From the NCBI GenBank assembly GCA_003481775.1, contig QULU01000083.1, forward strand, positions 1 through 7,774: DNA of 7,774 nt, in the 5' to 3' direction. Positions 1-7,774 of this stretch are shown piece by piece. This stretch comes from Clostridiaceae bacterium OM02-2AC (lineage in GTDB: Bacteria; Bacillota_I; Bacilli_A; Erysipelotrichales; Erysipelotrichaceae). The notes under the pieces were generated by a model that was not told the DNA's origin, ran no database searches, and was given only the letters and a program-made list of their open reading frames with translations. The position numbers were made by a program, and so were the translations under genes. The stretch's first letter is position 1. Each line of letters starts with the position of its first letter.

Positions 1-2933
1 GTACTCGTATTTCCCGTAGTCTGTGAATCAGCGATCTTAGCTGCTTCCTCTATCGGCATATCCGCATCGTTTACACGCTGTCGATACCAGGTGAAGGTTC
101 CGTTCTTTTCATCTTCCCCCAGGTAGGAAGCACCCAGCGTATCCAGGACCTTCGTCGTATCCGTCGTTTCGATTCTGGCGGTTCCTGTGATCAATGCACC
201 CTCCAGTGGGTTTTCCGTGATATGGGTGATCGTTCCAGAATAATCATCAACCCCAGTCATCGTGACCTTCAGGTACTGATTTGTATACTTTAAAGGGATC
301 TGGAATCGGCTCATGGCATACTTACCATCTGCACTGATGTCATCGGCTCGCCAGTCATCCAACGCCTTCATCTCGGCATCGATATTCTGCCATTTTGCAG
401 ATGCATCCTTCGTCGCTGATACGTAATATTTCCAGGAGACCGTAGGCGCTTTGCCATCCACCGTATACCGCAGTGTCTTGGACTGCAATGTCTTCCATTC
501 CACACTGCTGTCTGCTTCCTCGATCTTATCGTAGCCTACTCTTACCAGTGGTTCCTTCTCACTCTTGACAGACCTCGTTGAATTGATACCGCTCGCCGCA
601 TGACTTCTCGATTCCAGCCTTGCGACATAGGTCACATAGCTGCGGTTCGCCTCCACTCGGATATCCATATCCTTCGCTGTCACCTTGATCCAGTGCCCGG
701 TATTGGCTGTCGTCGTATTATCGACCTTGCTTGTTGCCGCTTTATCAACATCCTCCGATATCTCCAGAGCTGGCAGATCGTCGATATCAGAAGACTGCAG
801 ATAATAATACATATCGTCGATCTTCTCTTCATTGTTCACAAGATGCAGCAGACTTCCAATCTGCGTATTATCCTCTCCCTTTGAAGTTACTGTCGGAGCC
901 TTCGGTGTCAGATGATCATCCTTGAATACCTTTCCAAAGGATCTCTCTATCGAGCCGGTAAAGCTGCTGCCTTCTTTTGCGGTGTAGCTCACCCTTACCT
1001 CCGGATTTCTATCGACTGGTGGTATTTTATAGGAAGCTGATGTACCTCCTTCTGATTCCGGCACTGGCTCATCCCCCAGATACCACTGCCAGCTGCCGCT
1101 TCCCGTATCGTCCGCATTGTCCGGATAGATTCCCTTGTCATAAGAAACTGTGATCGTACTCTCCACACTCGGCTTTTGATTATCCCCAACTGAGATGTTC
1201 CCCAACAGTAACGACTTTTTCGTCCTGACTGCAGTTGTGTTGATCTTCGACCAATCGCTGGCATCATATCCGATCTTTGCGGCCTTACGGATGAAGAAAT
1301 CATAATCGGTGTTTCTCGACAGCCCGCTCATCACGACATCCTTGTTCCAGGTCACCGTGACATGATTGGAGCTGATCTCCCCTGTTTCATCATGCTTTCG
1401 ATATCCGAATTCATAGATCGCTGCAGTATCATCTGTTTTTGTGACATTCAATGTCGCCTGATACTGCTGTACACCATCGATCGATGCGTTGACGTCGGTT
1501 CCCAGTATCTGTCCTGCGTTCTGGATCTCCGCCGTCATCAGTGTACAGCTTCCTTTATAGTCACCATTCGCATTAAATGTGGCTCTGATCTTATAGCCTG
1601 CATCCTCCGGCTTCAGCTCATAGCTGATCCTGTTGGCGTTCTCTGCATCGACTGTTCCCAATACAGTATTCGTATTATTGTCCTGATCGACTCTCTCCAG
1701 GACCCAGATACCGGTAAGATCCTTCGTATCATCCTTCGTGCCTTTCACATCGAAGGTGATCGTTTCCTCGACCTTTTCTGTTCCGGATACTGTGATCTCA
1801 CTGCTTCCCGTGATTGGAGATTTATCCGTCGTCACAGTCGTATACGCTGACCAGCCACTTGGCTCATATTCTTCTTTCTCATGAGCTCTGGCATAGACAT
1901 AATACATCGTATTACGCTTCAGTCCTGTAACCTTCACCGCTGTATTTCCGGCATATCCATTTCCAGCGTTATCCATCTGCTGGCTAACTTTTCCTGCGGT
2001 TTCCGTATACCCAAAATCGTATGTTCCGGTGCCGGCATGGCTGATTTCGATCGTATGTGCATCGACCATCTCGCCTGTTGGCTCACTCGGTGCGGCCTGT
2101 GCTTTTTTTAGAATCGTAGGCGTGGTATACGCTACAGCTGCTTTGGAAGGATCTTTGAAATCCCCTGCACCGTTATAGGTGAAGCACAGCTTACTGCCGA
2201 CATCCTCTTTCGTCAGTGTATAATAGATATCATATTGTTCTTTCTTATTTGCTTTTGCAGTGATATCCTGCTTTGTGCCGTCTGTATGGATACGTTCGAT
2301 CTTCCACGTACCCTTTTGAAGGTTATCGTCACCAATATAGGCACGAATCTCACGTTCCATATTGACCTCACCATTCGTCTTCACCGGACCGACGATATCA
2401 GTGCGGCTGGTTTGTATTTCTCTCGCTTCACTCCACTCACTCGCCTCATAACCGGAGCCGCCAGCCACTCTGGCAAAGAGCCAGTATGTAGTATTTCTGG
2501 AAAGGCCGGAGATCGTGAATGCATCTGTAGAATGACCGGCAATGATCTTGTTTCCATTTAGGGAGCTTGCATAGGCATATTCATAATCAGCACCTTCAAC
2601 GCCCTGTGCTTTAACCGTTACAGAATTATCAGGTATATCCGTCGGAACTTCGATGCCTGTAGGCTTAACAGAAGTCACCGCTTTTGTGAAGCCGGAGGAC
2701 ATCGTCGCATAATTTGTAGCACTAACATCGACATTGATTTCATACCCAACATCAGAGGCTTTTATCGTATACGTATCAGAAGTAGCTTCGGAAATTGCTT
2801 CTCTGGCCGTTGTGCCTGTTTTTCTGCGATACCATTGATATTTAATACCGGATGCCCCTGTCGCTGTAGCCTTAAGTTTTTTTCCAGGATTCGTATCACC
2901 TGTAAGATTGACAGATTCCAGTGCCTTAACCTT
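1..2933 (-). repeat. C-proximal stalk: tandem Ig-like and Fn3 domains (residues 1614-2590)
   Basis: Domains in protein order: Ig7 2673-2933; Fn3-5 2406-2669; Ig8 2109-2399; Fn3-6 1824-2096; Ig9 1521-1820; Fn3-7 1218-1514; Ig10 915-1214; Fn3-8 558-902; Ig11 201-551; Ig12 3-197 (cut by the window edge). Fn3 cores: LSRNTTYWLFARVAG (1757-1771), LKRNTMYYVYARA (1951-1963), LSRNTDYDFFIRKA (2151-2164) and the degenerate VEANRSYVTYVARL (2373-2386). Ig cores: YQWY 1645-1648, WQWY 2228-2231, SWKYY 2446-2450, FTWYRQ 2560-2565; Ig8 and Ig9 have a W-x-(I/L)-E-R variant (W1823, W2023). Fn3 starts at residues 1702, 1893, 2087 and 2291 give a period of about 190-205 residues. Fn3-8 is longer (about 115 residues), with an insertion before the core. 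The chain is still in the repeat region at the left edge, so the C-terminus lies further left. Domain edges are estimates. Confidence 0.8.
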
Positions 2934-5900
2934 TTGTTTTATAGTGAAATTATATGTATTAGAAGCTGTTCCGCCAATCGTAGCATCCGGTTCAGTATAT
3001 GTAATCGTGATGTCAGCACTTTTTCCTACATCGCCAACAGGTAAGATTGTCCCACCTTCTGTAACCTTCAAAATATTAGAATTACTAGAACTGATAGAAT
3101 AAGAATTTTTCTGTAATTCCTCCGGTATTTTTATCGCACCGGAAATCTTCCCATTGAACATATCCGAGCTATTTGTAAGTCCATCCTCAGATACAAATGC
3201 TCCTCTTGTTGCTGTATATAGTGCTACAACCGGATGATCTTGTATCCATTTAAGTCTAGGATAGTATCCAGCGTTATTTACCCATTCGCTGTCGCTATTA
3301 AATAAATCATCGGTCGTCATTTCATAGGAGTTTTTTCCATGCACTCTACCTTCAAATCCTTTTATAACAGCATTTGGCATAATCGTAGAATCGTAAAATG
3401 CATTACTTAATGTAATATTTGATGTTCTGTTACTTACAACATTTAGTGAATTAAAATTTTGTAGAGCCAGATAAATATTTTCAACCTTTGAAGATCCTGA
3501 ACCGATAAAACCAAGCATTCCAGCAGCTCCTTGCCCCGCACCATAAGTACCGAATTTTATATTTAAAATAAACATGTTTTTAAAATATGAACTTCCAGTT
3601 GAAAGATTTGCCGCATTTCCGACTAATCCACCCAATGCTCTTCCCGCCTTAACACTACCTCCAACTGATCCTACATTTGTAACAGTCAGCTTGCCTTCAC
3701 CATGTCCTCCCATGATATAACCTGTATCCCACTCACTAGCCAAATCAGAGTCTATAAGAAATATATTTTTTATTGTCATATCAATACCGTTTGTCAATGA
3801 TGTAACACATGCTCCCGGAGTATCTCCGGTCATATTGATGTTTCCATTCTGGATAATTAGATTCTGAACTACAGAATTATCGCTCATTCGATAGATTACA
3901 GGCGAGCTCATATAGCTTAAGGTATGATAGTCACCATCAAAGCTACCGGTATCTGTCAATTCATTCTTGAAATCAGCAGTAGAAACCGTTTTCCCCTTCA
4001 TATTTATATTATTTGTTAATACATAATGAGCTGCGCTGTTTGCAAATGGTTCTTGCTTCGTTATAAATTTGTATAACTCATCTGCATTACTAATTGGAAT
4101 ACCATATTTATAGGGAATTCGATCACTTTTATATTTAGTATCTGAGGAGATAGCTTTCAATTCATCATCTACATAAAGCATAATATTATCAGGCATACCT
4201 AATCGTGCATATACATTTTCTCCATTTCGCCCGCTCATATTACTTAATGTTACAGACAGCCTATTATCAATAATAGATGCGCCAGTCAGCTCTAATGGTG
4301 TTAAGTCATTGATGTATGCGTTTAATCTTCCTGACAGACTTTCTCCACTCCAATTATCAACTGTTGCAGTTATTTTTGTATTAGAATACGCCGCATAATT
4401 CCCATTTCCATCTTTCGTACTTGACTCAATGGTAATCTGCTCATTATAGATCTTTCTGACATAATTCGTATTCACCTTCTTGATGCTAGCTCCACCATAG
4501 CCTATCTCATTATTTGGTACGAATTCTGCTTTGATATAGTGCTTCCACAGATCCTCATTGATCGTCAGCGTACTATAGGCCTTATTGATTGTCGGACTAT
4601 ATCCACTCGCCAGCTGCATCCACGACTCACTGTCGGCTGCCGGCGCTCCGATCGTACCGTTCGCACCACAATCAGTCGTACTCTTATACCATTTCCATGT
4701 TCCCTGTACGTTGTTTGCATTCTCCAGCTCTGCTGTGATCGTCTTCCCCACGACTGGATTGCTGATCTCCTTATATGTGATACTGCCATCTTCCGCTTCC
4801 TTGACATCCGTCGTGTTCTTTACACTCATCGTTCCTTTCTGCGTGATCGTTCCGATCGTCGTTTTCTCCGTTATGATACTGCTGACCTGCGTATCTCCTG
4901 TCTCCGGTCGAACTACATACAGCGCATATTCTGTATTTGCTTCCAGATAGGCATTTGCATAGTCCTTTTCCGTATTCATGCTACTGCCTGTACATTTTGT
5001 CCATTTAGCGGTTTTCAGTGCTTCTTCCGTGGTCTCCGTTGGAACCTTCGGTGCATCCTCTGTTGCATTCTGGATCCGATACCATACGCCTTCATATGCC
5101 TCCAATTCAAAATCCAGTGTCGGTCGGCTCGCTGCGGTATCTCCCCCCTGTACAAAGCTCTTGATGACAGGATTCACTGCCAGCTGCTTCTTGATCTCTG
5201 TCGTTACAGCTTCCTTACTACCGATGAAGCTGCTTGTTCCGGGTACACTGTATTTCGCTTTCAATCGTTTCTTGATATCATTGCTCGTTGGCGTATAATC
5301 CTTATCCGTCGCTCCTGTGATCTCCTCGAAACTTCCATCGTCTTTTTCTCGATACCACTGCCAGCTTCCATCCGTATCATTGCCTACCGGCATATAATTC
5401 GCTTTATTGTACACTGCGCTCAGCTTCTGTCCAGCGGTATTTGTACCATCGATCTCCACATATCCAAGGATACTGGTCTTCTTCGTTTCCACAGTCAGAT
5501 ACGCGTCTGACCAGTCACTGTCCGCAAAATTTTCGTTGCCCTTTACCTTTACCCATATATGGTACTCTGTATTTCGCTCCAATCCCTTGATCGTTACGTT
5601 CGTTCCCGTATATGTGTCATAATCGGCAGGCTCTGCGGTTTCCACATCGGTTCCTTTGCTGTATCGGAATCCATATACCAGTCCTGCTGTCCCCTCCATC
5701 TGGAATGTGATCGTGGAGTCTGTTGCCAGCTCTTTCGCTTCCTTCAGCTTAGTTCCATCTGCTTTGTCCATCTTTTCCTGATCGTATTGCAGCAGCGCCG
5801 CTGACTCTGCTGTTACGGATCCAACGACAGCTCCGTTATCCTGTGTTTTCTTGTAGTCCTGTTGAAATTCAAATGCAACACTGTATATCGTTCCCGGCGC

Positions 5901-7774
5901 CTCATCCTTCGGGATCTCATAATATGTAGAGCGGCCATCCTCTCCCGGATAGAAGTTTTTGATTACTTCCTTTTCCTGACCGGGTGCCTGCTTGTACCAG
6001 CTCCATACGCCATCCACTGTATTCGGCTCTGCACCTCCAGGTGAACCCTTTTTTATCAAGCTCGCTTCCAAACGCTCTCCCTGTGTCGGTGCGGTTCCGG
6101 CACTTCCATATACAAAGTTGATTTCTCCATCAAACTCGGTCTGTTCCGTTTTGACCCTTATGCTGCTCTGTGACCAATCCGATTTCTCGTGCTTATCGTT
6201 TCCGGCGAATCGCAGGAAGAAATAATATGTCGTATTTCTCTGCAGTCCCTCCACCCCGATATCCTGTCCCGGTGTGAAGCTGCCGCTATTCCCTCCAGGA
6301 CGATACTCCTCCGGAACACCGTTTTCCAGCTTGGAGTAGCCGATATTCAATGTCTCTCCTTCGATATCTATCGATGGGATTTTGACCTTGACACTGTCAT
6401 CCGTCTTTACATTATTGTATATCAGTGTTTCGACGGGTGCTTCCTGTATGGCCAGCTTGATGACTTCACTCTGTGCACTCACCTCTCCGCCATAATTCCC
6501 GGTCCCTGTCAACACGACCTCCAGTCGATGTCCGATATAGGCCGTCGATTTCAGTTGGATCGTTCTCCCGGTCGGTGATGGTGTCGTTACACGGTTTCCT
6601 CTGCTTCCATCATCATTGACAAGATACCATGCATAATTCCCGGTTTGATCAGGATCTGCGCCGGTTATCTTAGCATTCAACGTATCTCCGTATCGATAGC
6701 CGCTTCCTGTTGAGGAGATTTCAAGAGTTCCCTTCACATATGGATTCTTGGTATTTACCTCCAGATAGAGGCTCGTGTACGCGGAATTCAGATGACCGTT
6801 TTCCCCGATTGCACGGACATAGATATAGTAGAGTGAGTTCGGCTGCAGGCCTGTGATCGTTACCGGATTGCTCCCCCTGGCATATACCTTGAATTCCTGC
6901 TTCTCTTCGTTCTCTGGCTTGAATGCAAACTGATACAGACCGTTTCCTTTTGTGTAGGCTTCCGGCATCTTGACAGTTACCGATGTGTCTTCGATCGAGG
7001 TTGCTTCATCCACTGCCAGTACCGGAGCTTTTGTAGGCACGGCGGTTGGTGCTGCTTTGACTGCCTGTGTGAACTGCCCACTGATCACAGTTCCGCTCGC
7101 TCCGCCTTCTCCCTTTGCGCTCGCCTTGACATAGATGTGCTTATCGACATCCTTTCCCTGCAACAGATAGGAATTTCCACGGCCCAGTATCTCATCATTC
7201 TCACTACCGTCCGTATTATAATGATGCCACGTGTATTCCACCTCTGTATCGAAGTTTTGTGGTTCTACCCATGCATACAGTCGCTTATCTACGATCATAT
7301 CCGCATCTGTCGCTTTTTCAGTACGTTCCGTATTATTGTAAATGCTGATGCTGCTCAGGGGCGCCTTGACCACGGTCTTACTGCTTGCTGTGATACTGCC
7401 CTCAAATGCATCATCTGCTGCGGTAAAGGTTGCTCGGATATACTTACTGCTGTCATCTTGTTTTAGTACGTAGCTGCTTGATATATTGTTTTCTTTCGCA
7501 CTTGTTTCTTTTGATAATTCTGTCCATGTCGTACTGGTCGGTGATTCCGCCTTCTCCCATTTCCAGCTTCCTTTCGTCGTCATGGTTTCCTTCAGTGTTG
7601 CTGTCAGGGTAGCTCCGGCTGCCATTTCTTCCGACAACTGGATGCTTCCGCCGATCTGTCCCTTCTTCGTTGTTATGCTTTTATAGGTTGCCTGCTTTGT
7701 ATCCTTCAGATCATAGTCATACACATGATAGGTCGTATTCCAGTTCAGACCATCCCAGCTGATTGCTCCATCCC
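1..7774 (-). CDS. Giant multidomain surface (adhesin-like) protein, Fn3/Ig-like repeats with central beta-helix; partial at both ends
   Basis: One frame is open across the whole window: codons at 3-7772 give 2,590 residues with no stop, frameshift or start that I would trust. Residue n lies at 7773-3n to 7775-3n. The translation is a chain of beta-sandwich domains: an Fn3 tail (1-37), two Ig-like domains, four Fn3-Ig pairs (251-1104), an E-set-like domain (1105-1215), a GLUG/beta-helix-like domain (1224-1510), a Big2-like domain (1511-1613), an Ig-like domain, four more Fn3-Ig pairs (1702-2524) and the start of another Ig-like domain (2526-2590). Only five Cys are present (927, 1035, 1322, 1863, 2076), and no long hydrophobic segment is visible. 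Both facts fit an exported extracellular protein. Signal peptide, LPxTG-type anchor and catalytic domain are not in the window. Proteins of this architecture in Bacillota are usually annotated as Ig-like or Fn3 domain-containing, often of unknown ligand. Adhesion or matrix/glycan binding is inference. No gene symbol is justified. Confidence 0.96.
1079..1094 (-). repeat. 16-base direct repeat, copy 1 (Ig10 W-x-W-Y core)
   Basis: The plus-strand string GATACCACTGCCAGCT is found here and again, identical and in the same codon register, at 5351-5366. On the coding strand it encodes the W-Q-W-Y core of an Ig-like domain. It is best explained by shared domain ancestry plus strong codon preference, not by a separate functional site. 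Confidence 0.6.
2934..3242 (-). other. Big2-like / cadherin-like beta domain following the beta-helix (residues 1511-1613)
   Basis: After the beta-helix exit the chain runs through DHPVVALYTATRG (1512-1524), then KIPEELQKNSYSISSSNSN (1548-1566), LKVTEGGTILPVGDVGKSAD (1568-1587) and ITITYTE. The run of a S-x-S-x-x-V stretch, a G-G-T-I-x-P-V-G turn, then a-x-I-T-V/I-T resembles the core of Big_2 bacterial Ig-like domains (s-x-n-x-x-v-a-x-V-d-x-x-G-x-I-t-a-v-x-x-G-x-a-x-I-t-v). Beta-helix domains in surface proteins are often followed by a domain of this sort. The similarity is weak at the start of the segment, so the N-terminal third may instead belong to the beta-helix cap. It joins directly to Ig7 through IKQKVKALESV. 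Confidence 0.45.
3243..4103 (-). other. GLUG-like right-handed beta-helix domain (residues 1224-1510)
   Basis: The domain begins with IPISNADELYKFI (1225-1237), followed by YVLTNNINMKGK (1250-1261) and GSFDGDYHTLSYM (1276-1288). This entry series (I-x-t-x-x-EL-x-x-f, Y-x-L-x-n-d-I, F-x-G-x-f-dG) is characteristic of beta-helix domains in surface proteins with GLUG motifs and in the N-terminal parts of some M26-type IgA proteases. Ladder-like turns follow: VVQNLIIQNG (1300-1309), MTIKNIFLIDS (1332-1342), LTVTNVGSVGGSV (1362-1374). Two GLUG-like signatures are visible, RALGGLVGNA (1378-1387) and AAGMLGFIGSGS (1416-1427), the latter leading into KVENIYLAL. The exit is also typical: AFYDST (1458-1463), GKNSYEMTTDDL (1479-1490), then W, ending YYPRLKW (1503-1509). 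Such domains generally serve in binding or spacing; no ligand can be inferred. No catalytic motif is seen, and the protease domain of M26 enzymes is not present here. The fold is inferred from motifs, without any structure prediction. Confidence 0.7.
4128..4460 (-). other. E-set / bacterial Ig-like (Big)-type domain preceding the beta-helix (residues 1105-1215)
   Basis: This segment is not an Fn3 or W-x-W-Y Ig unit. It has a Ser/Asn/Gly-rich start, a beta-strand run TKITATVDNWSGESLSG (1132-1148), a central LNAYIND strand, then LSVTLSNMSGRNGENVYARL (1172-1191), closing with MLYVDDELKAI (1199-1209). The pattern (long-range T-x-T-V strand, a Y-strand, then a V-T-L-x-N/D turn and a returning V-Y-A-R-L strand) resembles the Big_3-type or filamin-like beta-sandwiches that commonly precede larger binding modules. 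I assign the fold class only tentatively; it could equally be the N-terminal cap of the beta-helix that follows directly. It lies inside the A+T-rich central part of the gene. Confidence 0.4.
4461..7774 (-). repeat. N-proximal stalk: tandem Fn3 and Ig-like domains (residues 1-1104)
   Basis: Domains in protein order, with plus-strand positions: Fn3 tail 7662-7772; Ig1 7359-7658; Ig2 7059-7358; Pro/Ala-rich hinge 7023-7058; Fn3-1 6744-7022; Ig3 6447-6740; Fn3-2 6144-6434; Ig4 5787-6134; Fn3-3 5481-5756; Ig5 5187-5474; Fn3-4 4851-5177; Ig6 4461-4847. Fn3 domains are recognised by the F-strand core, for example LQRNTTYYFFLR (510-521) and LERNTEYHIW (731-740), followed by S-x-W-S near the end. Ig-like domains are recognised by the core Trp: WKW 70-72, W182, W382, WSWY 590-593, WQWY 804-807, WKWY 1026-1029. 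Fn3 domains pass into Ig domains through very short T-x-K-x-x-I-x-G junctions, suggesting a rigid rod. The repeats are divergent in sequence, not recent copies. Domain edges are estimates by eye, good to about 10 residues. Fn3-4 is the least typical (LEANTEYALYVV, 943-954). Confidence 0.8.
5351..5366 (-). repeat. 16-base direct repeat, copy 2 (Ig5 W-x-W-Y core)
   Basis: Second identical copy of the 16-base string at 1079-1094, encoding WQWY at residues 804-807 of Ig5. The bases on either side are similar but not identical between the two copies, consistent with old domain duplication within the gene. Confidence 0.6.

Noticed and set aside
995..1303. Minus-strand open frame of 102 codons in a second register (also 4565-4807)
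   Set aside because: Both overlap the continuous giant frame in another register and have no domain features. They are chance frames inside the Ig/Fn3 coding sequence.
1362..1850. Plus-strand open frame of 162 codons, and similar plus-strand frames at 600-884, 2235-2561, 6189-6578 and 7137-7466
   Set aside because: All are in the same mirrored register over convincing minus-strand repeat domains, with Cys/Ile/Arg-rich low-plausibility translations. They are treated as antisense shadows.
3243..4103. Beta-helix domain as evidence of an M26 IgA-protease or a polysaccharide lyase
   Set aside because: The motifs fit a GLUG-type helix shared by many surface proteins. No zinc-protease HExxH motif or lyase active-site cluster is visible anywhere in the 2,590 residues, so an enzymatic role is not supported.
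3061..4500. A+T-rich stretch as a possible intergenic region, insertion sequence or promoter island
   Set aside because: The minus-strand frame continues unbroken through it and encodes a coherent beta-helix-like domain. There are no terminal inverted repeats and no transposase. A+T-rich strings here are coding sequence.
4539..5510. Plus-strand open frame of 323 codons
   Set aside because: It lies exactly antisense and in the mirrored codon register of the real gene. It is open only because the sense strand avoids TTA, CTA and TCA codons in this stretch. The translation is Ile/Cys/Arg/Leu-rich without any recognisable domain, and the minus-strand frame has clear Fn3/Ig motifs.
1..7774. Tandem repeats suggestive of CRISPR, phase-variable short repeats or recent array expansion
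   Set aside because: The repetition is at the protein-domain level with strongly diverged nucleotide sequence. The longest identical string I found between domains is about 16 bases, and no short tandem repeat tract or spacer structure is present.

Overview
The window contains one thing: part of a single very large gene on the minus strand. The frame whose codons occupy plus-strand positions 3-7772 reads through 2,590 codons without a stop. It enters at the right edge (N-terminal side) and leaves at the left edge (C-terminal side), so both ends of the gene lie outside. There is no intergenic DNA, RNA gene, mobile element or CRISPR array, and I see no promoter or terminator that I can support.

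The protein looks like a giant secreted, cell-surface, adhesin-like protein of a Gram-positive gut-type bacterium. It is almost entirely small beta-sandwich domains. Fibronectin type III (Fn3) domains, marked by a GL-x-RNT-x-Y-x-x-(Y/F)-x-R core and an S-x-W-S exit, alternate with Ig-like domains marked by W-x-W-Y. Only five cysteines occur in 2,590 residues. Composition is about 49% G+C in two hand-counted 300-base samples of the stalk. A Bacillota (Firmicutes) host, perhaps Erysipelotrichia or Lachnospiraceae, is my inference from this style of protein and not a proven assignment.

Layout in protein order, right to left: (1) 4461-7772, N-proximal stalk: an Fn3 tail, two Ig-like domains, then four Fn3-Ig pairs; (2) 4128-4460, an E-set/Big-like beta domain; (3) 3243-4103, a domain of about 290 residues resembling the GLUG-motif right-handed beta-helix found in surface proteins; (4) 2934-3242, a Big2-like beta domain; (5) 3-2933, C-proximal stalk: an Ig-like domain, four Fn3-Ig pairs and a further partial Ig-like domain. 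The central part (3061-4500) is much more A+T-rich (514 G/C of 1,440 bases, 36%) and holds most of the TTA/CTA leucine codons in the window. This suggests that the beta-helix cassette has a different history from the stalk.

Working model (inference): a long, stiff rod of alternating Fn3 and Ig domains that displays a beta-helix module midway along it. The signal peptide, wall anchor and any enzymatic domain, if present, are outside the window, so the ligand and function remain unknown.
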